From: an uncultured Ruminococcus sp.
GTDB taxonomy: Bacteria; Bacillota; Clostridia; Oscillospirales; CAG-272
Assembly: GCA_902803255.1 (NCBI GenBank)
Contig: CADCPG010000165.1
Span: forward strand, 1 to 16,648
Direction: 5' to 3'
DNA length: 16,648 nucleotides
The notes beneath the pieces were generated by a model, which did not search any database, was not told the DNA's origin, and saw only the letters and a program-made list of their open reading frames with translations. This document shows positions 1-6,897 of this stretch, one piece after another (within the stretch, counting starts at the first letter, position 1; every line of letters begins with the position of its first letter). The position numbers and the translations under genes were made by a program.

Positions 1-2
1 GG

Positions 3-386
3 CGTGCCAAGCGGCTCATTCCGCTGTGCGAGCTTCCCGTCTCCGCCGGTCCCGGCGAGTTCCTCGACGGCTCCCTTCCCGCTTCCGAGAAGATCTCGGT
101 GGCGTCGGGAGAGATCACCGACAGAGCCGACTACGCCGTCAGGATCAGCGGAAGCAGCATGATGCCGAAATACCGCGACGGCGACATCCTGCTCGTCGAG
201 GATACCGACGCCGTGGAAGTCGGCGAGCCCTGCATCTTCGTGCTCGACGGCAGCGGCTACTTCAAGATCTTCGGCGGCGACTGCCTCATCTCGCTCAACC
301 CCGAATACGGCAGGATAATGCTCCGCGACTTCGAGAACGTCTACTGCTCGGGCAGGGTCATCGGAAAGCTGAAAAAGAAAAACTGA
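3..386 (+). CDS. S24/LexA-type repressor-peptidase, C-terminal part (5' truncated by window edge)
   Basis: This reading frame is open from the left edge and ends at TGA 384-386, giving about 127 residues that match the C-terminal self-cleavage domain of the S24 family (LexA, phage CI, UmuD-like). It shows an Ala-Gly cleavage-site-like stretch (VSAGPGEFLDG), the catalytic-serine motif ISGSSMMPKYRDGD with the serine codon at 156-158, and a downstream lysine in GYFKIF (codon 264-266) placed as the general base of the Ser-Lys dyad. By family analogy the missing N-terminus would carry a helix-turn-helix DNA-binding domain, making this a repressor whose cleavage relieves repression. An internal GTG at 99 is open in the same frame but would remove the cleavage site, so the gene must begin upstream of the window. 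It ends just before a strong hairpin. Whether it is LexA itself or an XRE-S24 paralogue cannot be decided without the N-terminus. Confidence 0.8.
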   Translation, partial: RAKRLIPLCELPVSAGPGEFLDGSLPASEKISVASGEITDRADYAVRISGSSMMPKYRDGDILLVEDTDAVEVGEPCIFVLDGSGYFKIFGGDCLISLNPEYGRIMLRDFENVYCSGRVIGKLKKKN

Positions 387-395
387 ATCAAAATC

Positions 396-437
396 GGCAG
401 GCCCCGTCCCGGAGGATGAGGCCTGCCTGTTTGTTTA
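396..437 (+). terminator. Rho-independent terminator after the S24 gene
   Basis: A perfect 8-bp stem (GGCAGGCC at 396-403 with GGCCTGCC at 420-427) has a 16-nt loop and is followed by a T-rich run (TGTTTGTTTA). It starts 10 nt after the S24 stop codon. A short A-run on the left side (388-393) means it could also act weakly on the convergent minus-strand gene that ends at 457. Confidence 0.75.
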
Positions 438-456
438 TGACCGTATGGACGCAGAC

Positions 457-840
457 TTATCTGCGCTTTTTTCCGTGCGGGTTCCCGAGTGCCCGGTTTA
501 TCCCGCGTCCGGCGAGATTCGACACCGCGCGCGAAATGCCTCTGCGGCTCGAGCCGCCGAACAGCGAACTGCCTATAGCGGCGCCGACACCCGATGCGAC
601 CATCGAACCGAATGTCCCGCCGGCTAGGCTCTTGATTATCGAGAGCACCTCGCGCTGCTTTTCCTGCTCGGCGAGCTCCGCGGAGATCTTAGCCTCCTTC
701 GCCTCGAGTTCGGCCGCCTCTCTCGCGGCTTTTTCCTCCGCCGCTCTGACAGCCTCGCCCAGAGGGGCACCGCACATCGGACACACGGTGCGTCCGTCGG
801 CCTCTATGAATGAATCGCAGTATTCGCAGGTGACTTTCAT
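457..840 (-). CDS. Small zinc-ribbon protein with coiled coil and glycine-rich tail
   Basis: The protein has 127 residues. It opens with a zinc ribbon in which CEYC (Cys5, Cys8) and CPMC (Cys20, Cys23) form a four-cysteine site. An alanine/glutamate/lysine-rich stretch at about residues 29-68 has the character of a coiled coil. Residues 73-95 form a hydrophobic glycine-rich segment with GxxxG-like spacing that could insert in or pack against a membrane, and the C-terminus is strongly basic (GKKRR). On the minus strand the ATG is preceded by GGAACGGAAAGG, an acceptable ribosome binding site. The gene has its own promoter about 165 nt upstream and converges on the S24 gene. I recognise the zinc-ribbon class common in Bacillota but not a defined family or function. 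A DNA-binding or membrane-associated scaffold role would be a guess. Confidence 0.75.
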   Translation of the reverse strand: MKVTCEYCDSFIEADGRTVCPMCGAPLGEAVRAAEEKAAREAAELEAKEAKISAELAEQEKQREVLSIIKSLAGGTFGSMVASGVGAAIGSSLFGGSSRRGISRAVSNLAGRGINRALGNPHGKKRR

Positions 841-1005
841 CGTCCGTACCTTTCCGTTCCCGGCAGATATCCGCGGAAAAGCTCTGTTCCGCCGGATGCC
901 CGCTCCGTCCGGCCCTTTTTACGGATCCGGAAGGACATCTTCCGCCTCCGCGCCGGAATGGCGGTACATACCGCCCGGGCGCCGCGTTGCCGTATTTGAT
1001 ATCAT

Positions 1006-1034
1006 ATTTTATCACATATTTCGGTAAAAAGCAA
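1006..1034 (-). promoter_or_regulatory. Promoter for the zinc-ribbon gene (minus strand)
   Basis: On the minus strand a TTGCTT -35 (1029-1034) lies 17 bp from a TAAAAT -10 (1006-1011), with an extended TGA just before the -10. Transcription would start near 999, leaving a leader of about 160 nt before the ATG. That leader includes a short dyad, GGCGGTA/TACCGCC, near 960-975. The strand and position fit only the zinc-ribbon gene. Confidence 0.6.
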
Positions 1035-1083
1035 TATCGCAGGCCGTCTGTCGAAAAAATATCACCGGAAAACTTTTTTTTTA

Positions 1084-1112
1084 TTGACAATATCCGAAAA
1101 ACGTTGTATAAT
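1084..1112 (+). promoter_or_regulatory. Consensus sigma-A promoter of the rplU operon
   Basis: A perfect TTGACA (1084-1089) is separated by exactly 17 bp from a perfect TATAAT (1107-1112). The expected start is near 1119, giving a leader of about 83 nt before rplU. It is divergent from the zinc-ribbon promoter 50 bp to the left. Confidence 0.9.
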
Positions 1113-1116
1113 ATAG

Positions 1117-1195
1117 CGCCGCTTGAGTACGGCTCTTTTAAGTGCGTCCCAAAAAACGCCGCCGTGATTCAGCGAGTCTTTGAGAAAGCGAGGTG
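1117..1195 (+). promoter_or_regulatory. L21-type 5' leader RNA structure
   Basis: The leader between the promoter and rplU can fold into a compact structure. CGCTT (1120-1124) pairs with AAGCG (1186-1190), closing the element directly in front of the AGGTG ribosome binding site. ACGGC (1129-1133) pairs with GCCGT (1161-1165), and GCGT (1144-1147) pairs with ACGC (1156-1159) inside it. Position, length and the segments CGCTTGAGTACGG and GAAAGCGAGGTG resemble the L21 leader described for Bacillota, thought to allow feedback by a ribosomal protein. That match is from memory, so the family assignment is moderate. Confidence 0.55.
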
Positions 1196-1201
1196 CTTTT
1201 C

Positions 1202-1510
1202 GTGTTTGCAATAATCGAAACGGGCGGAAAGCAGTACAAAGTCAGCGAGGGCGACACCATTTTCGTGGAAAAGCTCGAAGCCGAAAACGACAGCGAGATC
1301 GTGATCGACAACGTCAAGGCTGTCTCTGACGCGGCCGGGTTCAGAGCCGGCGAAGCTGCCGTGGGAGCCAAAGTGACCGCCAAGGTCGTAAGCAGCGGCA
1401 AGGGCCGCAAGATCGTGGTCTTCACCTACAAGTCGAAGAAGAACGAAAAGAGAAAGATCGGCCACAGACAGCCGTACACGAAGCTGAACATCGTCAAGAT
1501 CGAAGGCTGA
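1202..1510 (+). CDS. rplU: 50S ribosomal protein L21
   Basis: This is the large-subunit protein bL21, which binds 23S rRNA. The N-terminus MFAIIETGGKQYKVSEGD is the highly conserved start of the family, and GHRQPYTKLNIVKIEG closes it in the usual way, giving 102 residues, the normal length. I place the start at the GTG at 1202, six bases after GCGAGGTG (1188-1195). A further GTG at 1193 is in frame, but it lies inside that ribosome binding site and would add MLF, which the family lacks. It is the first gene of the rplU-prp-rpmA operon, behind a consensus promoter and a structured leader. Confidence 0.97.
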   Translation: MFAIIETGGKQYKVSEGDTIFVEKLEAENDSEIVIDNVKAVSDAAGFRAGEAAVGAKVTAKVVSSGKGRKIVVFTYKSKKNEKRKIGHRQPYTKLNIVKIEG

Positions 1511-1529
1511 AAGTCTCTTACGCACTGAC

Positions 1530-1889
1530 ATGACAAAGGTCGTATTTTTCAGAAGCGGAGGCAATTTCTACGGCTTCCGTGAGACAGGACACACCGGATA
1601 CGGGGATTCGGGCGAGGACATCCTCTGCGCCGCTCTCTCCGCAATGACGATGCTCATCGTCAACACCGTCGAGATATCCTATGCGTCCGACATACTCTAC
1701 GACGTAAACGAGGGCGCCACCGAGATCTGCGTAAGAGCGAAGTCGGCTCTTCCCGAGTACGAGGAGGACGCGCTCAAGCAGTTCGCCGTATCGGGTCTGT
1801 TCCAGGCCTACTTCTACCAGCTGAACGACCTGACCGAAGAGTATCCGGACAATCTGGAGGTCGAAGTCACCGACCGCGATTTCGAATGA
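1530..1889 (+). CDS. prp: Ribosomal-processing cysteine protease Prp
   Basis: The protein has 119 residues and belongs to the Prp (YsxB) family. Prp cleaves the N-terminal extension of ribosomal protein L27, in Bacillota and relatives, before L27 functions in the ribosome. The catalytic motif is clear: GHTGYGDSGEDILCAALSA, with His21 and Cys33 as the expected dyad. Its position between rplU and rpmA is the conserved gene order. The gap after rplU is 19 nt and holds only a weak GAAAG ribosome binding site, so translation may depend partly on coupling to rplU. Its ATG-to-stop frame overlaps by 4 nt an in-frame upstream ATG of the L27 reading frame (1886), although the L27 start is placed further downstream. 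Confidence 0.95.
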   Translation: MTKVVFFRSGGNFYGFRETGHTGYGDSGEDILCAALSAMTMLIVNTVEISYASDILYDVNEGATEICVRAKSALPEYEEDALKQFAVSGLFQAYFYQLNDLTEEYPDNLEVEVTDRDFE

Positions 1890-1957
1890 TACGTCCGAAC
1901 GAAGCCCCGCGCGTGGCGGTAACGCGCAAGCTCACCGAAAGGCAGGAAAAAACAGAA

Positions 1958-2236
1958 ATGATGAAGATCTCATTACAGTTTTTTGCTCATAAGAAGGGCG
2001 TCGGCTCCACCAAGAACGGCCGCGACTCCGAATCGAAGAGACTCGGCGTCAAGAAGGCCGACGGAGCCTATGTCACCGCCGGCAACATCATCGTGAGACA
2101 GAGAGGCACCGCCATCCATCCCGGCAACAACGTCGGCATGGGGACCGATTACACTCTTTTCTCGCTGATCGACGGCAAAGTAAAATTCGAGCATAAGACC
2201 AAAGACAAGAAGCAGGTCAGCGTATACGCCGAATGA
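1958..2236 (+). CDS. rpmA: 50S ribosomal protein L27 (Prp-processed form)
   Basis: This is bL27, which lies near the peptidyl-transferase centre. From the ATG at 1958 the protein has 92 residues and begins MMKISLQFFAHKKG. The LQFFA segment is the signature of L27 proteins made with a short extension, and Prp is expected to cut after FFA so that the mature chain starts at HKKG. GSTKNGRDSESKRLGVKK and RQRGTAIHPGNNVGMG are conserved L27 segments. The frame is open back to an ATG at 1886, but the intervening 24 residues are not L27-like and GGCAGGAAAA at 1941-1950 gives a ribosome binding site for 1958. The adjacent ATG at 1961 is an equivalent alternative. It is the last gene of the operon. Confidence 0.96.
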   Translation: MMKISLQFFAHKKGVGSTKNGRDSESKRLGVKKADGAYVTAGNIIVRQRGTAIHPGNNVGMGTDYTLFSLIDGKVKFEHKTKDKKQVSVYAE

Positions 2237-2241
2237 ACGGC

Positions 2242-2258
2242 GCCGCGGCTTCCGCGGC
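2242..2258 (+). other. Short GC hairpin between rpmA and its terminator
   Basis: GCCGCGG (2242-2248) and CCGCGGC (2252-2258) form a 7-bp perfect stem with a 3-nt loop, 5 nt after the rpmA stop codon. No T-run follows, so it is not a terminator itself. It may protect the 3' end of the transcript. Confidence 0.4.
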
Positions 2259-2274
2259 ACTCTCCGGCTTCTTG

Positions 2275-2314
2275 AAAAACACACGCGGGCGAAGATCTGC
2301 CCGCGTGTGTTTTT
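2275..2314 (+). terminator. Rho-independent terminator of the rplU-prp-rpmA operon
   Basis: A perfect 16-bp inverted repeat (2275-2290 with 2299-2314) has an 8-nt loop GAAGATCT. The right arm ends in TTTTT, and the left arm begins with five A, so it could also work on the minus strand. The GC-rich core is ACACGCGGGC. It cleanly separates the ribosomal operon from the next gene. Confidence 0.92.
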
Positions 2315-2373
2315 CCGTCTCATACGCCCGCCGCGGTCTGAGCCCGCGCGGCATCACGCCCGCAAAATTATAC

Positions 2374-2402
2374 TTGATATATTCTGCGGAAAATGATATA
2401 AT
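2374..2402 (+). promoter_or_regulatory. Extended -10 promoter of the Ig-repeat surface protein gene
   Basis: TTGATA (2374-2379), a 17-bp spacer and TATAAT (2397-2402) with TGA immediately before it (extended -10, TGNTATAAT) make a strong sigma-A promoter. The surrounding TATATATAT run makes the region easy to melt. Transcription would begin near 2409, about 74 nt before the chosen ATG. Confidence 0.85.
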
Positions 2403-2482
2403 ATATATATCAGTTTAGGATGGGCGACCTCGTCCGCCGCCCTCCCTGTCATGCATGTCAAATCACGAAAGGAGTCGTTTAT

Positions 2483-5071
2483 ATGACCCTGAACAATAAT
2501 AACAGACACAGAAAGGCCGGCAAAGGGGCGAAGCGTCCCCTCGACATCCTCCTCTCGGTCTTCCTCGCGGCGCTCATCCTCATGTCGTCTCCCGTGCTCG
2601 GCTTTGCCGCCTCCGCGGACGAGCCGTCAGGAGAAACGGAGCCGATCTCAGAGCCCGTCACCGGACCGGCCGCCGAGCCGGATACGGAACCGGTGACCGA
2701 GCCCGTCACAGAGCCGGTAACCGAACCTGTCACCGAGCCGGTCACCGAGCCGGTCACCGAACCCGTGACGACAGCCCCGGCGGCGACCGTCATAGGATTC
2801 AGCGTCAACTGCATAAGCGGAAAGACGACCTTCTACGAAGGAGAGTCGTTCTCATCCGAGGGATACATCGGAACGGTCAACTATTCCAACGGCACCAGCC
2901 GCCAGCTCACCTCGAGCGAGATGAGCTTCTCGCCCTCCGGCCCGCTGAAGAATACCGACAACACAGTCACCTTCTCGTGCTCGCTCACCGACAGAACGTC
3001 CGGCATGCCGGTCACCGTCATAGCGGCCGACAAAGTCGAAGTAGGCGGAGACTTCAAAAAGATCTACCACGCCTGCGAGGACACCGTCGACACGACGGGG
3101 ATGACCGCTGTCCTCAAATTCACCGACGGCACCGAGAAGGCGCTCGCTCTCTCCGACTGCACCGTGACCCCCTCTTCCGCCGAACCCATTCCGGCGGGGA
3201 CCGAAGCCGTCACCGTAGCATACATGATAGCCGGCCGCGCCGTCACCGGCAGCGCAGCCATAACCGTCAGACGTCCGGTCTCGATATCGGTCAATTCCCT
3301 TCCCGACGCCGATTTCTACGAGGGCTATCCCTTCGCATGCAATCCCGATGACCTCGGGATCTTCGCCACCTTCGAGGGCGAGACCGAGCCCGTCAGGATC
3401 CACAACTACGACATAGAAGGGGCCGACGCCCCGCTCGTCGCCGGCGAAAATGGCAAGGCCGTCCTCACCGTGTCGCTCGACGCCGTCGAGGCGCCGCTGA
3501 CCGTCGCTCTCGTAAAGGTCGATCCCGCCGGCTTCAAGGTCACCTTCGACAAGGCCCAGAACATCTATCTGACCGACGGAAACAACGTCATCACCTCCGA
3601 CGGAATAAAGATCACAGCGACGTATGAGGACGGTTCGACCCGCGACGTCACCTCGGATACCGTGTTCAACTTCCCCGAGTTCTACACCGCCGGGAGCGAA
3701 GTCAGCGCCTTCTTCGCCGGCTATCCGATAGACCTTCAGGCAGCCGGAGCGGTGATCATCCACTCGGCCGAACTCATCGTCTTCAAGCAGCCGGTCAAGA
3801 CCGAGTACAATACCGGCGAGTCGTTCAGCCCGACCGGCATGATCCCCGTCGTCAGATACGATGACGGCACGACCGACACCCTCGCCGCCGGCGACGTCGA
3901 ATTCACCGTCTCCGACCCGCTCACCGAAGCCGACAGCTCGGTGACGGTCAGCTGGAGAGGCCTGACTGTCGGCCTTCCGATCAAGGTCTTCTCGTCGAGG
4001 CGCGTGAGCAGGATAGAGATCGCCGAACCGCCCGACAACATCAAGTACATCACCGGACAGTCACTCTCGATCGCCGGCATCAAGGTCAACATCTATTACG
4101 AAGGCGAGACCGCGCCCGAAGAGGCCGACGTCTCGAAGCTGAAGACGGTCCCCGAACTCGGCTCGCCCGTCACCGCGGGAATGAAGTCGTTCACAGTAAG
4201 GTACGAGCTCAGCCCGACGGTATACTACGACGCCAAGCAGCCGATCCAGGTCGAGTCCAAGACCGCCATCGCGCTTGCCGTCACTTCAAAGCCCAACAAG
4301 ACGGTTTACACCGAGGGCGACAGCTTCAACCCCGCTGGCATGGTCATCAGCCTGCTCTACAACGACACCACTCTCATCCCGGTCACCGGATACGAGACGC
4401 AGGTCGACGATCCCTTCCTGCTCTCTTCTAACGACGCCGTCCAGCAGAAGACGGTCAAGTTCTCCTACTCCGGATTCGAGTGCAGCCTGACGATCACGGT
4501 CAACGCGAAGAAGGTCAAATCGCTTTCGATCCTCTCCGCCCCGACCAAGACCGTATACCGGATCGGCGAGACATTCGACCCCGCCGGAATGAAGGTCCTG
4601 CTCAATTACGCCGAGAACGGCTCGACTCCCGTGATCGTACCCGACACCGCGTACAGCTATGCCCCTACCGGCAAGCTGACCGCGGCCGACACTTCGATCT
4701 ACATAAGCTTCAGAGGTCTCACCGAAAAGGTCGACATCGAAGTCAACGCCTCGGGCGTCCATGTTGACGATCCGGTGACCTCGGAGTCCGCAACTGCCGC
4801 GCCTCCGGTCACCGCCGATCCCGGCACCGTCGAGTCGTCGGACGACGTCCCCGGAACTTCGGCCCCCGATTATTCGGAGCCCGTGGATCCATCTTCGTCG
4901 GAGCCGGCGGGAGATGAAACAAAGTCTCCGTCCGTGACGACGAAAAGCAGCGGCGGCGGAAAGAAACAGGGCGGCTTCGACACCGTCATGCTCCTCTGGA
5001 TCGGCATAATCGCACTGATCGTCATAGCACTCGTGCTGCTGATCATCTATTACAAGAGGCACTTCACCTGA
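2483..5071 (+). CDS. Secreted, membrane-anchored protein with about eight Big_3-like Ig repeats
   Basis: The protein has 862 residues. The ATG at 2483 is chosen because AAAGGAG (2468-2474) lies 8 nt upstream. An in-frame ATG at 2420 has no such site and would put a poor sequence before the signal peptide. A basic N-terminus is followed by a hydrophobic segment (LLSVFLAALILMSSPVLGFAA) typical of a Sec signal peptide, then an acidic Pro/Thr/Glu linker with seven EPVT units. From about residue 100 to 755 there are eight repeats of roughly 80 residues with the Big_3-type pattern (Y-x-x-G-E-x-F/L-x-x-x-G-M, then a Y-x-D-G-T strand, then V-x-V). A Ser/Thr/Pro-rich stalk leads to one membrane helix at about 834-857 and a short KRHFT tail. 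There is no LPXTG motif. A role in adhesion or as a cell-surface stalk is inferred from architecture alone. It is transcribed alone. Confidence 0.9.
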   Translation: MTLNNNNRHRKAGKGAKRPLDILLSVFLAALILMSSPVLGFAASADEPSGETEPISEPVTGPAAEPDTEPVTEPVTEPVTEPVTEPVTEPVTEPVTTAPAATVIGFSVNCISGKTTFYEGESFSSEGYIGTVNYSNGTSRQLTSSEMSFSPSGPLKNTDNTVTFSCSLTDRTSGMPVTVIAADKVEVGGDFKKIYHACEDTVDTTGMTAVLKFTDGTEKALALSDCTVTPSSAEPIPAGTEAVTVAYMIAGRAVTGSAAITVRRPVSISVNSLPDADFYEGYPFACNPDDLGIFATFEGETEPVRIHNYDIEGADAPLVAGENGKAVLTVSLDAVEAPLTVALVKVDPAGFKVTFDKAQNIYLTDGNNVITSDGIKITATYEDGSTRDVTSDTVFNFPEFYTAGSEVSAFFAGYPIDLQAAGAVIIHSAELIVFKQPVKTEYNTGESFSPTGMIPVVRYDDGTTDTLAAGDVEFTVSDPLTEADSSVTVSWRGLTVGLPIKVFSSRRVSRIEIAEPPDNIKYITGQSLSIAGIKVNIYYEGETAPEEADVSKLKTVPELGSPVTAGMKSFTVRYELSPTVYYDAKQPIQVESKTAIALAVTSKPNKTVYTEGDSFNPAGMVISLLYNDTTLIPVTGYETQVDDPFLLSSNDAVQQKTVKFSYSGFECSLTITVNAKKVKSLSILSAPTKTVYRIGETFDPAGMKVLLNYAENGSTPVIVPDTAYSYAPTGKLTAADTSIYISFRGLTEKVDIEVNASGVHVDDPVTSESATAAPPVTADPGTVESSDDVPGTSAPDYSEPVDPSSSEPAGDETKSPSVTTKSSGGGKKQGGFDTVMLLWIGIIALIVIALVLLIIYYKRHFT
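2687..2770 (+). repeat. Seven tandem 12-bp units encoding EPVT
   Basis: Seven consecutive in-frame units encode Glu-Pro-Val-Thr between the signal peptide and the first Ig-like repeat. The units differ at synonymous positions (for example GAG/GAA, CCG/CCC/CCT, GTG/GTC/GTA), so this is not a very recent slippage product and the amino-acid pattern looks maintained. Such linkers usually act as extended, wall-spanning spacers. Confidence 0.92.
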
Positions 5072-5085
5072 CGTCTGTCGGGTAT

Positions 5086-5123
5086 AAAGATCCCGGAGCG
5101 GTTCACCGCTCCGGGATCTTTTT
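5086..5123. terminator. Bidirectional terminator between the Ig-repeat gene and the acyl-CoA synthetase gene
   Basis: A perfect 16-bp stem (5086-5101 with 5106-5121) and a TTCA tetraloop are followed on the plus strand by TTTTT (5119-5123). On the minus strand the same stem follows the synthetase stop codon within 5 nt and ends in TTTATA. It therefore serves both convergent genes. Confidence 0.92.
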
Positions 5124-5127
5124 GTAT

Positions 5128-6774
5128 TCACGATCTGATCTGAGCCTCGACCAGCCGCTCTCCGCAGTATTTCTCGCGGAGCTTCGGCTTTTCGATCTTG
5201 CCGGTGGGATTGCGCGGGACTTCGGCGAAGATTATCTTCCTCGGACGCTTGTAGCGGGGCAGCCCCATGCAGAAGGTCTCGATCTCCTCTTCGGTGACGG
5301 CAAATCCCGGCTTCACCTCGATGATCGCCGCGGCGATCTCTCCCAGCCGCTTGTCGGGCAGGCCTATGACGGCCACGTCCTTGACGGCCGCGTGAGCTCT
5401 GATGAAGTCCTCGATCTGCACGGGATAGAGGTTCTCTCCTCCCGAGATGATTACATCCTTCTTGCGGTCTACGAGGTATATGAAGCCCTCGCTGTCCTCC
5501 ATGGCCATGTCGCCGGTGAGGAGCCAGCCGTCGCGCAGCACCTCGGCCGTGGCGGCGGGGTTCTTGTAATAGCACTTCATGACGCCGGGGCCGCTCACCC
5601 AGAGCTCACCGACCTCCCCTCTCTTCACGTCGTTCCCGTTTTCATCGCATATGCGCGTCTTCCAGCCGTATCCGGCCTTCCCGATCGCTCCGACGTGGTC
5701 GACGTTCTCGACTCCCAGGTGCACGCACCCGGGGCCGGTCGATTCGGACAGTCCGTAGTTCGTGTCGTATTCGTGATTCGGGAAGACCTTCTTCCAGCGG
5801 CGGATAAGGCTGGGCGGGACCGGCTGCGCGCCGATGTGCATGAGCCTCCAGCGCGAGAGGTCGTATTCGGCGAGATCGATGTCCCCGCGGTCGACGGCGT
5901 CGAGGATATCCTGCGCCCACGGCACGAGCAGCCATACTATCGAGGCGTGTTCGATAGCCGCCGCCCTGATGATCCAGCCGGGAGTCACTCCCCGCAGGAG
6001 GACGGCCTTGCTGCATGAGTAGAGCGAGCCGAACCAGTGCATCTTGGCGCCGGTGTGGTAGAGCGGCGGGATGCAGATGAATACGTCGTCGTGCTGCTGT
6101 CCGTGATGCGCCTGCTCGGTGACCGCGGAATTGATGAGCGCCCGGTGCGTGTGAAGGATGGCCTTCGGGAATCCGGTCGTTCCCGACGAGAAGTATATCG
6201 CCGCGTCATCCTCCTCGGTGAGGGTCGATGTGACCGCCGGCCGGTCGCAGGCCGAATACTCGACGAGCTCGAGGAAGTCTCCGGCAAATTCGGGGACCTC
6301 GCGGTGGAGCGCAGACGAGGCGTAGAGCAGCCTGATGCCGTCGAGGGCATGGAGTATTTCGCCCACTCTTCCTATGAATTCCTCTCCGAAGATGAGCACC
6401 GACGAATCTGACAGATCGAGGCAGTACCTGATCTCCTCGGCCGTATAGCGGTAGTTCATCGGGACAGCGAGAGCGCCCGTCTTGAGTATACCGAAATAAA
6501 CGGGAAGCCATTCGAGGCAGTTCATGAGCAGGACGGCCACCTTGTCGCCCTTGCGCACTCCGCTTGATATCAGATAGTTCGCCACGCGGTTCGCCTTGAG
6601 GTCGAATTCCGCCCAGGTCATCTCGCGTCTGAACCGCGGATCTGTGCCGCCCTCAATCAGTCCGAACTCCTTCCAGTCCTCGCGCCTCGGGCGCACCGAC
6701 GGATTGAGCTCGACGAGAGCCACTTCAAAACCGCTCTCCTTCGCGTTTCTCTCGAGTAAGTCTGTGATGATCAT
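5128..6774 (-). CDS. Acyl-CoA synthetase, AMP-forming (class I adenylate-forming enzyme)
   Basis: The enzyme activates a carboxylic acid with ATP to an acyl-adenylate and transfers it to CoA in the cytoplasm. From the chosen ATG (minus strand, 6774) it has 548 residues, normal for the family. All core motifs are present: FSSGTTGFPK (about 195-204), YGLSESTG (340-347), TGD (420-422), DRKKDVIISGGENLYP (436-451) and the catalytic lysine in NPTGK (Lys526). The frame is open 30 codons further upstream, but that stretch lies in the leader and looks like non-coding arginine-rich sequence, whereas GCGGAAG lies 9 nt before the chosen ATG. The acid substrate cannot be told from sequence; medium- or long-chain fatty acids are usual for such homologues. 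It has its own promoter and shares a terminator with the gene it converges on, with no pathway neighbour. Confidence 0.93.
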   Translation of the reverse strand: MIITDLLERNAKESGFEVALVELNPSVRPRREDWKEFGLIEGGTDPRFRREMTWAEFDLKANRVANYLISSGVRKGDKVAVLLMNCLEWLPVYFGILKTGALAVPMNYRYTAEEIRYCLDLSDSSVLIFGEEFIGRVGEILHALDGIRLLYASSALHREVPEFAGDFLELVEYSACDRPAVTSTLTEEDDAAIYFSSGTTGFPKAILHTHRALINSAVTEQAHHGQQHDDVFICIPPLYHTGAKMHWFGSLYSCSKAVLLRGVTPGWIIRAAAIEHASIVWLLVPWAQDILDAVDRGDIDLAEYDLSRWRLMHIGAQPVPPSLIRRWKKVFPNHEYDTNYGLSESTGPGCVHLGVENVDHVGAIGKAGYGWKTRICDENGNDVKRGEVGELWVSGPGVMKCYYKNPAATAEVLRDGWLLTGDMAMEDSEGFIYLVDRKKDVIISGGENLYPVQIEDFIRAHAAVKDVAVIGLPDKRLGEIAAAIIEVKPGFAVTEEEIETFCMGLPRYKRPRKIIFAEVPRNPTGKIEKPKLREKYCGERLVEAQIRS

Positions 6775-6795
6775 GCTGTGTTTCTTCCGCTTTCC

Positions 6796-6816
6796 ATCCG
6801 CCGCCTGACGGCGGAT
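6796..6816 (-). other. Hairpin in the acyl-CoA synthetase mRNA leader
   Basis: ATCCGCCG (6796-6803) and CGGCGGAT (6809-6816) form a perfect 8-bp stem with a 5-nt loop in the leader, ending about 14 nt upstream of the GGAAG ribosome binding site. No T-run follows it on the minus strand. It could influence translation or mRNA stability; no known riboswitch class is recognised. Confidence 0.45.
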
Positions 6817-6872
6817 AAAGTTTCGCTCAGATGATGTGACGGCCGCGCGCCGGCGCGTCCGCAATGAAAATA

Positions 6873-6897
6873 ATTATATCACCGTAAAAAATGTATG

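Noticed and set aside
26..1027. 333-codon plus-strand frame at the left edge
   Set aside because: It overlaps the S24 gene, a terminator, the minus-strand zinc-ribbon gene and its promoter. The arginine-rich translation is typical of an off-frame reading.
2687..2770. CRISPR-like or regulatory short repeats
   Set aside because: The 12-bp periodicity is in frame, has no spacers and encodes EPVT, so it is a protein-coding repeat.
4286..5575. 429-codon minus-strand frame crossing the Ig-repeat gene, terminator and synthetase gene
   Set aside because: It spans a bidirectional terminator and two real genes in other frames; an artefact of base composition.
5122..6018. Long plus-strand frame opposite the acyl-CoA synthetase gene
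   Set aside because: It is antisense to a gene with all adenylate-forming motifs. Its composition follows the GC-rich codon bias of the other strand and it has no ribosome binding site.
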